Source of the DNA: an uncultured Eubacteriales bacterium
GTDB taxonomy: Bacteria; Bacillota; Clostridia; Christensenellales; Aristaeellaceae
DNA: 64,000 bases
Assembly: GCA_902790525.1 (NCBI GenBank)
Contig: CADASI010000033.1
Location: 1-64,000, forward strand
Direction: 5' to 3'
Positions 16,799-25,746 of this stretch are shown here, piece by piece. The notes under the pieces are model-generated. The model was not told the origin of the DNA. It was given only the letters and a program-made list of their open reading frames with translations, and ran no database searches. Within the stretch, counting starts at the first letter, position 1. The number at the start of each line of letters is the position of its first letter. The translations under genes and the position numbers were made by a program.

Positions 16799-17287
16799 TC
16801 AGCGGTTATCCACCTTTTCGGGGTACAGGTCGTGCTGGCTCAGACGCTGCCAGGCCACGTCCTCCCACTTGGTCCCCGGCTTGCCATAGTTGCAGTAGGG
16901 GTCGATGGAGATGCCGCCGCGGGGCGTGAACTTGCCCCAGACCTCGATGTACTTGGGGTCCATGAGCCTGATCAGGTCCTTCATGATGATGTTCATGCAG
17001 TCCTCGTGGAAGTCCCCGTGGTTGCGGAAGCTGTACAGGTAGAGCTTCAGCGACTTGGATTCCACCATGCGCTCGCCGGGCACATAGGAGATGTACACCG
17101 TGGCGAAGTCCGGCTGGCCCGTGATGGGGCACAGGCTGGTGAACTCCGGGCAGTTGAACTTCACGAAGTAGTCGTTGTCCGGGTGCTTGTTCAAAAAGGT
17201 CTCCAGCACCTCGGGGGCGTAGTCGCTCCTGTACTGGGTGCGCTTGCCGCCCAGCAGCGTCAGACCTTCCTGCGCGCGTTCAGACAT
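16799..17287 (-). CDS. queF: NADPH-dependent 7-cyano-7-deazaguanine reductase QueF
   Basis: Reduces preQ0 to preQ1 in queuosine synthesis; cytoplasmic. The 162-residue length and motifs match the short unimodular QueF: catalytic Cys in [14 protein letters not shown], the QueF motif [21 protein letters not shown], and the C-terminal [16 protein letters not shown]. It follows queT by 3 bases. No queC, queD or queE is present, but the riboswitch and the transporter show a salvage or import circuit for preQ0/preQ1. Confidence 0.96.
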   Translation of the reverse strand: MSERAQEGLTLLGGKRTQYRSDYAPEVLETFLNKHPDNDYFVKFNCPEFTSLCPITGQPDFATVYISYVPGERMVESKSLKLYLYSFRNHGDFHEDCMNIIMKDLIRLMDPKYIEVWGKFTPRGGISIDPYCNYGKPGTKWEDVAWQRLSQHDLYPEKVDNR

Positions 17288-17290
17288 GGC

Positions 17291-17776
17291 TCAAATCTCC
17301 CTCCATATGTTCTTGAGCGCCCTGACCAGCAGCGCGCCGACCACGCCGGCAATCGCCTGGCCCACCAGCAGGCTGCCCGCCAGTGCTGCATAGGGCACGC
17401 CGATCAGCTTGCTCAACCATATTGAAACCACCAGCGCCGGGATCAGCGTGATCGGGAATATCACCAGCCATGACGAGCGCTTTAACTTGCCCAGCAGGGC
17501 GCAGCTCCCCGCGGTCATGAGGCCGACGAGGCCCCCGCCCACGATGTCGAACACGCCCAGCCCGCCCATCACCATGTTGGCGAGCAGGTTGGAAAGGCCC
17601 AGCGGCACAACCAGGAACGGAAACAGATATGCCACGCCGTAGATCGCCGTCGCGATGCGCACCTGATACTGGCCGAACGCAAAGCTCTGGGTAAAGTACA
17701 TCACCACGATGTAGATGGCCATCACCGCCCCGGACAGGGTCAGCTTCTGGGTCTTTGTCAGATTCTTCATATCCAT
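17291..17776 (-). CDS. queT: Queuosine precursor transporter QueT
   Basis: Membrane substrate-binding component (ECF S-type) thought to import a queuosine precursor. About 161 residues with five to six hydrophobic segments; the N-terminal stretch LSGAVMAIYIVVMYFTQSFAFGQYQVRIATA is typical. The start at 17776 is preferred because AAGGAG lies 8-9 bases before it; an upstream in-frame ATG has no ribosome site. It is the first gene of queT-queF and sits behind a preQ1-I riboswitch, which strongly supports the function. The energising ECF module is encoded elsewhere. Confidence 0.93.
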   Translation of the reverse strand: MDMKNLTKTQKLTLSGAVMAIYIVVMYFTQSFAFGQYQVRIATAIYGVAYLFPFLVVPLGLSNLLANMVMGGLGVFDIVGGGLVGLMTAGSCALLGKLKRSSWLVIFPITLIPALVVSIWLSKLIGVPYAALAGSLLVGQAIAGVVGALLVRALKNIWREI

Positions 17777-17801
17777 TTCATCAGCTCCTTTCATAGAAAT
17801 A

Positions 17802-17851
17802 GACACACCTCAACCAAGGTGTGTCATGGACAAAACACTGTTGATTTTGTC
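17802..17851 (-). terminator. Expression-platform hairpins between preQ1 riboswitch and queT
   Basis: Two consecutive hairpins. 17829-17851 has arms GACAAAA / TTTTGTC. 17802-17825 has arms GACACACCT / AGGTGTGTC and is followed, in the direction of transcription, by TATTTCT just before the queT ribosome site. The second could terminate or mask translation; the mechanism is not decided by the sequence. Confidence 0.55.
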
Positions 17852-17856
17852 TCCGC

Positions 17857-17898
17857 CCTTAGTTTTGTTTATAGACAGGATGGTTTCGAACTGTCTTG
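17857..17898 (-). ncRNA. preQ1-I riboswitch upstream of queT-queF
   Basis: On the minus strand: stem arm AGACAG, loop starting TTCGAAACCATC, closing arm CTGTCT, then the A-rich tail ATAAACAAAACTAAGG that folds back as the H-type pseudoknot. This matches the compact preQ1-I aptamer. Its position upstream of queT and queF fits feedback by preQ1. Confidence 0.88.
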
Positions 17899-17990
17899 CC
17901 GCTAAGCCCGGTCAGTTTATCACATTCCATAGCGGGTTTCAAGGAAGATTGTGTAATGTTTTCACCGGGCAATGATTCGGAAGACGATAT

Positions 17991-18190
17991 AATTAGGAAT
18001 TAGGAATTAGGAATGAGGAATTACAGGGTGCCGGGAGGCGTCGTAACGGGGTGCTTCAAGACGAACCAACGCCGGGTGATTCACTGTAGGGGCAGCATTC
18101 ATGCCGCCCGCGGACGCCATGAATGGCGTCCCTACGGGTTTGCCGCGCAGGGCAATCAATTCCTATTTCCTAACTCCTAATTCCTCATTC
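17991..18190. repeat. Heptamer-armed inverted repeat element with inner hairpin (copy 1)
   Basis: The left arm (17991-18022) is four to five copies of a 7-base unit AATTAGG or AATGAGG. The right arm (18158-18190) is the inverted counterpart (CCTAATT-like). Between them lies a 50-base near-palindrome (18086-18135) with arms GTAGGGGCAGCATTC / GAATGGCGTCCCTAC. No coding potential is seen. It sits in the gap between the queT leader and the convergent phospholipase D-type gene. Related elements are at 20390, 27201 and 57519. Confidence 0.75.
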
Positions 18191-18208
18191 GCATGTGCGA
18201 CTGTCAAT

Positions 18209-19642
18209 TCACACCAGGTTGCGCACGGGCTGCATCAAAGCGCCGATCAGGTACATGAGCGCGCGCTTCCAGATCGGGCATTCCGGAACGGTGAGGCCCT
18301 CCGGGATGCAGGCGTTCTCGGCGTCGAGCACCGCGCGGCAGTCGGCGTGCAGGGCGTCCATGTAGCTGCGAAGCTCCGCGTTGATCTCGGGGCTTCGGAT
18401 CACCAGCATCAGCTCCGTGTCCAGGTAGGCGCTGCGCAGGTCCAGGTTGAAGGAGCCGATCACCGAAAGTTGATCGTCGACGGCCATCGCCTTGCCGTGG
18501 TAGGACTTGCCCCCGGCGTACTCCAGCAGGTGCACGCCGGTGGATAGCACCTCATCCCGGTGGCAGAGGTAGTCGCCGCTGCCCACCAGGTTCGCGCCGT
18601 TTTCGACGGCGTTGATCATCAGCGTCACGGGCACCTTCCCGGCGACGGCCCTGAGGGTGTCGCGCATGTATCGGTTCAGCACGGCGTAGGGGGAGTGTAT
18701 GACCACGTCATCCTTCGCCCTGACCATCATCGCCGCGAGCTGGGCAAACACCACGGGCTGCTTGGCGTAGATCGTGGTGGGGTTGCTCACCAGCCACACG
18801 CCCCGGGTGGGGAGGGTCATTTCGGCATAGTCGCAGGGGGAAAACAGGTCCGGTCGGTCGGCCCTCAATGCGTCGTAGCGCGCGGCCAGATCGTCGTAGA
18901 CCTTTTGGCACCGTTCCGCGCTGATCTGATGCCACGGGCTGAACACGCTGGTCTCGGGGTGGTTCCACATGCCCTCGAAGTAGTCGCGGAGCTGCCTTAT
19001 GCAGTCGCTGCCGCAGACCAGCACCTCCCGGTCAAGGCTCCGGTTGGTGGCGGTGTATTCGCCCAGGAACTTGTCGAACATGTTCCGCCCGCCCAGTATG
19101 AAGGCCTTGTCGTCCGCGATCACGTACTTGTCGTGCATGCGCCCCATGTGCTTCCAGGGCGTCCAGAACTTTATCAGATTGTAGAAGCGCACCTCCACGT
19201 TGTCGTGGGCCGCCACGGCGCGGAACAGGTCGCCGCCCATGTGGTCGAAGCGCCCGGCGATGCCGTCCACCAGGAAGCGCACCTTCACGCCCTGATCGGC
19301 CTTGTGGAGCGCCGCGGCCAGTATGTCGCGGGTGCTCTCGCCGTCGTGGTTTTCATAGGTGACGATGACGATCTCCCGCTCGGCCTGCTCGATCAGCCTG
19401 AGCCGTTCATAAAGCGCGTCCTGGCTGGATTCGATGATCATGGCGCGGTCGTCGGTGGCCCTGTCCTCAAACATCTCTGTAGCCCGCGTCGCCAGCGCCT
19501 GCTCCGTGTCGGCGTCCAGCCCGGGCAGGCGGGCAAATGGCGCGTAGGTCGCGATGAGGTTGAATAGGAGGCAGAGCAGTATCGCCCATCTTAAGCCCCG
19601 TAGGACCCGCCGAAGCGGCGTCCTTTTCTTCTGTTTGCGCAT
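18209..19642 (-). CDS. Phospholipase D-family (cardiolipin synthase-like) protein
   Basis: A 477-residue membrane-anchored protein with two HKD motifs. An N-terminal hydrophobic helix (RWAILLCLLFNLIATYAPF) is followed by motif 1 GRMHDKYVIADDKAFILGGRN and motif 2 SYHGKAMAVDDQLSVIGSFN. The family includes cardiolipin synthases and phosphatidyltransferases; the layout with one rather than two N-terminal helices fits the ClsC/YmdC-type branch better than ClsA. The start at 19642 follows the upstream pseudouridine synthase stop by 14 bases, so the two are likely one transcript. The ribosome site is weak. Confidence 0.85.
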   Translation of the reverse strand: MRKQKKRTPLRRVLRGLRWAILLCLLFNLIATYAPFARLPGLDADTEQALATRATEMFEDRATDDRAMIIESSQDALYERLRLIEQAEREIVIVTYENHDGESTRDILAAALHKADQGVKVRFLVDGIAGRFDHMGGDLFRAVAAHDNVEVRFYNLIKFWTPWKHMGRMHDKYVIADDKAFILGGRNMFDKFLGEYTATNRSLDREVLVCGSDCIRQLRDYFEGMWNHPETSVFSPWHQISAERCQKVYDDLAARYDALRADRPDLFSPCDYAEMTLPTRGVWLVSNPTTIYAKQPVVFAQLAAMMVRAKDDVVIHSPYAVLNRYMRDTLRAVAGKVPVTLMINAVENGANLVGSGDYLCHRDEVLSTGVHLLEYAGGKSYHGKAMAVDDQLSVIGSFNLDLRSAYLDTELMLVIRSPEINAELRSYMDALHADCRAVLDAENACIPEGLTVPECPIWKRALMYLIGALMQPVRNLV

Positions 19643-19656
19643 GTTCTTGTCCGCTT

Positions 19657-20359
19657 TCAAAGCTGCTTCATCAGTGTCTCGAGCTCCGCCGGGGTCAGGT
19701 CCCGCCACTCGCCGGGTTTAAGTGTGCCCAGCCGGAGGTTCATGATCCTTATGCGGCGCAGGTGGGTGACGTTGGCCCCCAGCGCCTCGCACATCCTGCG
19801 GATCTGCCGGTTGAGCCCCTGCACCAGTATGATGTTGAAGGACCTCTCGCCGGTCTTCCGGACCCTACAGGGCAGGGTCACGGTGTCCAGTATCGGCACC
19901 CCGGCCATCATCCGCTCGACGAAGTCCCGCGTCACGGGCCGGTCGATGGTCACCTCGTACTCCTTTTCGTGCCCGCCCGCGGCGCGGAGCATGCGGTTGA
20001 CGATCTCCCCGTCGGAGGTCAGCATCAGAAGGCCCTCGCTGTCCTTGTCAAGACGCCCCACGGGGAACACCCGCGCGGGGTGGCCGATGTAGTCCACCAC
20101 GTTCATGGGCTCCCTCGGGTCCGCGGTGCACACGATGCCCCGGGGCTTGTTCAGCAAAAGGTAGACCTTCTCGCACTCGCCGGTGAGGCTGTGACCGTCC
20201 ACCGTGACCGACATGCCGGGCAGGTACCCTGTCGCCCAGCGCGCCGGGTCGGCCGTCCACAAGCACCCGGCCCTCCTCGATCAGACGGTCCGCCTCCCGA
20301 CGCGAGCAGTAGCCGCTGTCGGCGATGAATTTGTTCAGACGCTTGTTAGGATTGTCCAT
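19657..20359 (-). pseudogene. Pseudouridine synthase, RsuA/RluB family, broken by a +1 frameshift
   Basis: Modifies uridine in rRNA in this family. The first 45 residues ([20 protein letters not shown], then [18 protein letters not shown]) are an S4 RNA-binding domain. The rest ([18 protein letters not shown], catalytic [31 protein letters not shown]) continues in another frame. The two halves join at about 20221-20229, where one extra base (a C in GGTACCTGCCC) breaks an otherwise normal [14 protein letters not shown] junction. Removing one base restores a complete protein. It may be a true mutation or a sequencing error. Neighbour of the phospholipase D-type gene. Confidence 0.85.
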
Positions 20360-20389
20360 TACAGTGCTCCGGTGATGTTTGTTCTTGAA

Positions 20390-20762
20390 AATGAGGAATT
20401 AGGAGATAGGAATTAGGAATTGAATTACCGGCTGCCGCGTGAAATATTGGCTCTTCACGGAGACTTGCGGGATATCCCCCTCAGACGCTTCGCTAGGCTG
20501 ACGCCAGTCGCACTACGCGCGCCAGCTTCCCCCCAGGGGGGAAGCCTTCATTCCTTGCCTTCCCCTTGAGGCAACTTCGAAAAACCCTGTTTTCGCAAGC
20601 ATTGCCTCGGAAAGAAACCTTGTTTTACAGGGTTTTCCGAAGTAATGTATGCGGATCCCACAACAAAACGCGAAAAACCGAAATATTCGCAGGAAAGCCG
20701 TGTATGAAATCCTTGCACCGCGCTTCCGGCATTTCCTAATTCCTAATTCCTCATTCCTAATT
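20390..20762. repeat. Heptamer-armed inverted repeat element (copy 2, about 370 bp)
   Basis: The left arm (20390-20421) consists of AATGAGG/AATTAGG/AGATAGG units; the right arm (20731-20762) is the inverse. Inside are a C/G-rich hairpin CTTCCCCCC-AGG-GGGGAAG near 20530 and a long stem in which ACTTCGAAAAACCCTGT pairs with ACAGGGTTTTCCGAAGT with one mismatch. No open frame looks real. It fills most of the 494-base gap between two genes that are both frameshifted. Confidence 0.7.
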
Positions 20763-20792
20763 ATATATGTATTCTACCACACTTTACGACTA

Positions 20793-20821
20793 TGGACAAG
20801 TTTACACAGTTATGTTATGAT
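20793..20821 (+). promoter_or_regulatory. Sigma-A promoter of the methyltransferase gene
   Basis: TGGACA (20793-20798), 17-base spacer, TATGAT (20816-20821), 33 bases ahead of the ATG. Confidence 0.7.
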
Positions 20822-20853
20822 GAATTATCATACAGGAACGGGATGGGATGATT

Positions 20854-21998
20854 ATGGCAAAGGTCACGCTTCGCAAGACCCGGGAGACCCGCGTGCGCGG
20901 CGGGCACCCGTGGATCTACGCCTCCGAGATCGAGGCGACATCGTGGAGGTGTGCGACTTCCGGGGCAAGTTCATTGGCCGGGGGTTCTACAATCCCCAAA
21001 GCCAGATATCGCTGCGCATACTGACCCGCAACGACGAGCCCTGCGACCGCGCCTTCTTTGAAAAGCGGGTGCGCGACGCCTGGGAGTACCGTAAGCTCTT
21101 GTGCGACCCGGAGAGCTGCCGGCTGATCTACTCGGAGTCAGACTTCCTGCCGGGGCTGGTGGTGGACAAGTTCGCGGACGTACTGGTGCTGCAGTCGCTG
21201 TCGCTGGGCATCGAGCGCGTGAAGGACATGCTGTGCGACATACTGATGGAGGTCGTTCGTCCCCGGGGCATCTGGGAGCGCTCGGACGTGCCGGTGCGCA
21301 GGCTGGAAGGGCTCGAGCAGACCACCGGGCTTCTGCGCGGCGAGGTGCCCGACCGGGTGGACATGGTGGAGAACGGCATCCACTTCATGGTTGACGTGAA
21401 ACACGGCCAGAAGACCGGCTTCTTCCTCGATCAGAAGTGGAACCGAGCCGCCATGAAGCCATTCTGCGACGGGGCGAAGGTGCTGGACTGCTTCTGCCAC
21501 AACGGGTCCTTCTCGCTGCACGCGGCAAAGTACGGCGCTCAGAGCGTGCTGGGGGTGGACATCTCCGAGGAGGCGCTGGACGTCGCCCGGGAGAACGCCC
21601 GCATAAACGGCCTCGACAACGTGACCTTCGAGACCCACAACTGCTTTGACCTCCTGCGGGAGCTGGACGACAGGGGCGAGAGGTTCGACGTGGTGATCCT
21701 TGACCCGCCGGCGTTCACCAAGAACAAGGCCGCCGTGCCCGCCGCCGTGCGCGGTTACAAGGAGATCAATCTGCGCGGGCTCAAGCTGACCCGGCCCGGC
21801 GGGTTCCTGGTGACCTGCTCGTGCAGCCAGCACATACTGCCCGAGATGTTCCAGGACATCGTCAACCAGGCCGCCCGGGACGCCAAAAAGCGCATACGCC
21901 TTGTGGAGTTCCGCACGCAGGGTTACGATCATCCGATACTGCCGCAGTCCGTCGAGACGAAGTATTTGAAGTGCATGATCATACAGGTGATGGAGTGA
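20854..21998 (+). pseudogene. RlmI-type 23S rRNA (cytosine) methyltransferase with N-terminal deletion/frameshift
   Basis: SAM-dependent methyltransferase with an N-terminal PUA domain. The ATG at 20854 opens AKVTLRKTRETRVRGGHPW and IYASEIE, the expected PUA start, but the frame is lost at about 20930-20940. The remainder (GDIVEVCDFRGKFIGRGFYN onwards) is in another frame. Family members have about nine or ten residues between these two pieces, so a short stretch has been deleted. Downstream parts are intact: LDCFCHNGSFSLHAAKYGA (SAM motif I), DVVILDPPAFTKNK (catalytic motif IV) and TCSCSQHI. The long frame starting further upstream in the repeat is an artefact of this shift. Confidence 0.8.
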
Positions 21999-22003
21999 GC
22001 GCG

Positions 22004-22546
22004 ATGGAGCTTCATACGGAGCGGCTGATCCTTCGGGAGATGACCATGGACGACTTCGGCGCCCTGTACGCGGTGCTGGGCGATCAGGACATCATGCGCC
22101 ACTACCCGTACCGCTTTGATGACAAGCGGGTGCGGGACTGGATCTCGCGCAACCTCGAGCGCTACCGCGTGTTCGGCTTCGGGCTGTGGGCGGTGTGCCT
22201 CAGGCAGACCGGAGAGGTGATCGGCGACTGCGGCCTGACGATGCAGCTTCTCGGCGGGCGCATCGTGCCGGAGATCGGCTATCACATCCGCGCCGACATG
22301 CAGCGGCGCGGCTACGCCCGGGAGGCCGCCCGGGCCGTGCGGGACTGGGCGTTTGAACACACGCCCTTTCGCGTCATCTATTCCTGCATGAAGTACACCA
22401 ACGCGCCCTCCGCCTGCACGGCCCTCTCCTGGGGCTGCCGCCAGGTGGACGAGATCAGGGACGATGTGAACGGCTCGACGAAGGTGTTCGCCGTCGGCAG
22501 GGAAGAGTGGGCAACCGCACACGCAAAAATCCCGTCCAACCGTTAA
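22004..22546 (+). CDS. GNAT-family acetyltransferase (RimJ/RimL-like)
   Basis: A 180-residue N-acetyltransferase. It opens ELHTERLILREMTMDDF, typical of the Acetyltransf_3 branch. The acetyl-CoA loop is in DMQRRGYAREAARAVRDWAF. The C-terminal NAPSACTALSWGCRQVDEI matches the N-x-x-S-x-x-x-x-x-x-x-G motif. The ATG lies 5 bases after the methyltransferase stop, with GGAG-containing text upstream, so it is translationally coupled to it. Substrate unknown (protein N-terminus or a small amine). Confidence 0.87.
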   Translation: MELHTERLILREMTMDDFGALYAVLGDQDIMRHYPYRFDDKRVRDWISRNLERYRVFGFGLWAVCLRQTGEVIGDCGLTMQLLGGRIVPEIGYHIRADMQRRGYAREAARAVRDWAFEHTPFRVIYSCMKYTNAPSACTALSWGCRQVDEIRDDVNGSTKVFAVGREEWATAHAKIPSNR

Positions 22547-22554
22547 ATTTGTGC

Positions 22555-22583
22555 TTGCAATCTTCTTTACAATCTGATAGGAT
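22555..22583 (+). promoter_or_regulatory. Promoter of the REC-GGDEF-REC-HD-GYP gene
   Basis: TTGCAA (22555-22560), 17 bases, TAGGAT (22578-22583), about 75 bases before the coding start. Confidence 0.5.
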
Positions 22584-22657
22584 ATACGTGGAATGATATG
22601 ATTAGTTTAACCAGACGCATCCGATGATGGAAGACGTATTGCAGAGGGGAAACACAT

Positions 22658-25024
22658 ATGATGGACTGGGTAATGATCGTTGACGACGACGCGGCGAGCC
22701 TCGAGGCCGCGCGCCGGGCGCTCGACCGCGTTGGCATCCGGGTTACCGCCATGCAATCCGGCAGGGCGCTTATGGACTATCTGAACGATAATCCCGACGC
22801 ATCGCCGGACCTGGTGCTTCTGGACAGCGTCATGCCGGAGCAGGACGGCTTCGAGACCCTCAAGGCGCTCAGGAAGGCGCGGGAGGGGCGGCAGGAGATC
22901 CCGGTCATATTCCTCTCCGCCGACCACAAGGAGGAGGCGGAGACCCGCGGGCTCCGGCTGGGCGCGCTGGACTTCATCCGCAAGCCGCTGGTGCCGGAGA
23001 TACTGGTCAGCCGCGTGCAGAACGCCCTGCGGACGCAGGAAAAGCTCCAGCAGCTCGAGCGCAACGCCATGATCGACCGCATGACCGGCTTCCTCAACAA
23101 GGATACGGTCGAGGACAGGATGGAGCACATCTGCCGGACCGAGGCGGGCTTTTTATGCGTGCTGGATCTGGATTCCTTCAAGCTCATCAACGATCTCTAC
23201 GGCCACGACGTGGGCGACCGCACGCTGATACTGTTTTCAAACCTGCTCAAGAACAACATGCGCACCGAGGACGTGTGCGGCAGGATCGGCGGCGACGAGT
23301 TCATACTGTTTGCCAAGAACATGCGCACCGAGAGCGAGCTTCGCCGCTTCACCGAGCGCATCAACAACGGCTTTATCGAGATGATGAAGCGACTGCTGGG
23401 GGAGGAACAGCTCAAGCTGCCCATGGGCGTGTCCATCGGCGCGGCCGCCGTGCCGGCGCACGGGCAGGACTACCGAAAGCTGTTCCACCTGGCGGACCAG
23501 GCGCTCAACACCGTCAAACAGAACGGCAAGCACGGCTGCGCCCTGAACGGCAGCCCGCAGATGAACTTCGCCGCCGTCGGCGGGGCGCTGAACCTCGAGG
23601 CCGTCACCATGATCCTCGAGGAGCGCAACATCTCCACCAACGCCATGTGGATGGGCCGCGAGGCGTTCATCAACATCTACCGCTACATGATGCGCTACAT
23701 GGAGCGCTATCACGGCGTGGCCTACCGCGTGCTGTTCACCATAAGGCCCCTGAGCGACGTCGGCCCGGAGAGCCACGTCGGCATCGTCGAGCAGTTCAGG
23801 CAGATGGTGCAGGAGTCGCTTCGCAACAGCGACGTGATGGTGGAGGTCAGCCAGACACAGATCTTCCTCCTTCTGCCGGAGACCCACGACAACGGCATCG
23901 ACGTGGTCACCGAGCGCCTGATGCAGAAGTGGCGCGCCTCGGAGTACTGCAACAAGGCCGTGATCACCTGGGAGGCGGGGCCCGTCCACCTGGCGGCCCA
24001 CGACGCCCGCAAGGTCGAGAAGAAGCGGGAGGACCACATCGTCGCCGTGGGCTGTGAGGACGCGCTCAGGGCCATGGGCGGCGACGCCGACATGCCGAAG
24101 GCGCGCCTGACGGGGCTGGACGCCCCCGACGCGCTGTTTACCCTTTTGAAGAACGAGCGTCCGGACCTGATACTGCTGGAGGCCGGGACCCCCGGTGCGG
24201 GCGCGCTGGAGACCCTGCGCCGCCTTAAGAACCACACCTGGCGCGCCAAGGATATCCCGGTCATCGTGGTGACCTCGGAGGCCACGCGCCAGACGGAGGT
24301 CCCGGCCCTGCGGCTGGGGGCGGAGGACTGCGTGCGCCGACCCTTCGACGACAGGATGCTCGTGCATCGCGCCCGGCGCGCCGTCGAGCGCTGCCGCCTG
24401 GAGGAGAGCCTGGCCCACGAGGCCATGGTCCGCACCGAGGAGAGCGAGGACCGGCTGATGCACATCGTCTCGGCGCTCATCACCGCCGTCGACGCCCGCG
24501 ACACCTTCGCCGCCGGGCACTCCATACGGGTCGCCGGCATCGCGCGGCGCATCGCCGAGCGCTGCGGCTACATCGACCCGAAGCTGTCCGAGATCTACAT
24601 GATGGGCCTGCTGCACGACGTGGGCAACCTGACCGTACCGGAGGAGATACTCAACAAGCCCTCGGCGCTGACCCCGGCGGAGTACGAGATCGTCCGGGAG
24701 CACACTGTGCTGGGGGCCAAGACGCTGGAGGAGTTCAGCGAGATGCCCTCGCTGGCGGTGGGCGCGCGCTGGCACCACGAGCGCTACGACGGCCGCGGCT
24801 ACCCGGACGGCCTGGCGGGGGAGAACATTCCCGAGGAGGCGCGGATCATCGCCGTGGCGGAGGCCTACGACGCCATGAACAGCCGCCGCGGCTACCGCGA
24901 CGCCCTCGCGCCCGAGGCCATACGCGACGCGCTCGAGCAGGGCGCGGGCGCGCAGTTCGACCCGCGGTACGCGCGCATCATGCTGGAGATCATCGACGAG
25001 GACGCCGCGAACGCCGCGAACTGA
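22658..25024 (+). CDS. REC-GGDEF-REC-HD-GYP c-di-GMP signalling protein
   Basis: A 788-residue soluble response regulator that may both make and break c-di-GMP. REC1 (about 5-125) has an intact pocket (DDD, Asp56, Lys109). GGDEF (about 135-300) has the intact motif RIGGDEFILF. Next is an unassigned GGDEF-like region without the motif (about 305-480). REC2 (about 500-620) has Glu where the acceptor Asp should be (LILLEAGTP). HD-GYP (about 625-785) has HSIRVAGIARRIAER, LLHDVGNLTVP, REHTVLGAKTLEE and HHERYDGRGYPDG. The usual Lys in HDIGK is Asn here. No histidine kinase gene adjoins. Confidence 0.9.
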   Translation: MMDWVMIVDDDAASLEAARRALDRVGIRVTAMQSGRALMDYLNDNPDASPDLVLLDSVMPEQDGFETLKALRKAREGRQEIPVIFLSADHKEEAETRGLRLGALDFIRKPLVPEILVSRVQNALRTQEKLQQLERNAMIDRMTGFLNKDTVEDRMEHICRTEAGFLCVLDLDSFKLINDLYGHDVGDRTLILFSNLLKNNMRTEDVCGRIGGDEFILFAKNMRTESELRRFTERINNGFIEMMKRLLGEEQLKLPMGVSIGAAAVPAHGQDYRKLFHLADQALNTVKQNGKHGCALNGSPQMNFAAVGGALNLEAVTMILEERNISTNAMWMGREAFINIYRYMMRYMERYHGVAYRVLFTIRPLSDVGPESHVGIVEQFRQMVQESLRNSDVMVEVSQTQIFLLLPETHDNGIDVVTERLMQKWRASEYCNKAVITWEAGPVHLAAHDARKVEKKREDHIVAVGCEDALRAMGGDADMPKARLTGLDAPDALFTLLKNERPDLILLEAGTPGAGALETLRRLKNHTWRAKDIPVIVVTSEATRQTEVPALRLGAEDCVRRPFDDRMLVHRARRAVERCRLEESLAHEAMVRTEESEDRLMHIVSALITAVDARDTFAAGHSIRVAGIARRIAERCGYIDPKLSEIYMMGLLHDVGNLTVPEEILNKPSALTPAEYEIVREHTVLGAKTLEEFSEMPSLAVGARWHHERYDGRGYPDGLAGENIPEEARIIAVAEAYDAMNSRRGYRDALAPEAIRDALEQGAGAQFDPRYARIMLEIIDEDAANAAN

Positions 25025-25032
25025 TATGATAT

Positions 25033-25746
25033 ATGCGAAAAAGACTGAAATGGCTGGTCCCGATCATTGTGCTCGCCGCGCTGGCGGGCACATTCATCGT
25101 CTATACCGGCGATTACTACCGGGCGGACGACGCGGCGCTCAGGGCGCTTGAATCGTTTGGCGGGGTGCGGGTGATGCGCACCGGCTACGGCTATCGGTTC
25201 GACGGGCCGTCTGAGGACGCCGCGCTGGTGTTCTACCCCGGCGGCAAGGTGGAGGCCGAGGCCTACGCGCCCTTCCTGCGCCGCCTGGCCGCGTCGGGCG
25301 TGGACGTGTGCCTGGTGCGGATGCCCTTCCGGCTGGCGCTGTTCGCAATCGACAGCGCCGACGCCGTGATGGCGCAACACGACTACCCCCGCTGGTACGT
25401 GGGCGGACACTCGCTGGGCGGCGCGATGGCGGCGGCCTACGCCGCGCGCCACGGCGACGCCCTGGCGGGGGTGGTGCTGTGCGCCGCCTATCCCATCGGC
25501 GCGCTGGATCAGCATATGACGGAGATCTGCGTCTACGGCTCCGAGGACGGCGTGCTTGACCCAAAGCGGCTGGAAGCGAGTCGGGCCTACGCTCCGGAGA
25601 CCTGCTTTGAGCACGTCATCGAAGGGGGCAATCACGCCGGTTTCGGCAACTACGGCGCGCAGAAGGGCGACGGCATCGCCCGCATCAGCGCCGAGGATCA
25701 GCAGCGCGCGGCGGCGGCGTACATAATATCGCACATCGGCGCGTGA
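25033..25746 (+). CDS. Membrane-anchored alpha/beta hydrolase
   Basis: A 237-residue alpha/beta hydrolase (Abhydrolase_5-like). One N-terminal helix (WLVPIIVLAALAGTFIVY) anchors it or acts as an uncleaved signal. The nucleophile elbow is GGHSLGGAMAA with Ser in GHSLGG. The acid is probably Asp in YGSEDGVLD, and the catalytic His is in EGGNHAGFGNYG. The last motif is typical of the DUF/hydrolase_5 group, whose substrates are unknown. It starts 8 bases after the c-di-GMP protein, so they are probably in one operon. Confidence 0.85.
   Translation: MRKRLKWLVPIIVLAALAGTFIVYTGDYYRADDAALRALESFGGVRVMRTGYGYRFDGPSEDAALVFYPGGKVEAEAYAPFLRRLAASGVDVCLVRMPFRLALFAIDSADAVMAQHDYPRWYVGGHSLGGAMAAAYAARHGDALAGVVLCAAYPIGALDQHMTEICVYGSEDGVLDPKRLEASRAYAPETCFEHVIEGGNHAGFGNYGAQKGDGIARISAEDQQRAAAAYIISHIGA

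Noticed and set aside
17991..18022. Heptamer arrays as CRISPR repeats
   Set aside because: Units are 7 bases and adjacent, with no spacers; no cas genes in the window.
20649..20853. N-terminal extension of the methyltransferase into the repeat element
   Set aside because: It exists only because of the frameshift near 20935; the true PUA-domain start lies at 20854 in another frame.
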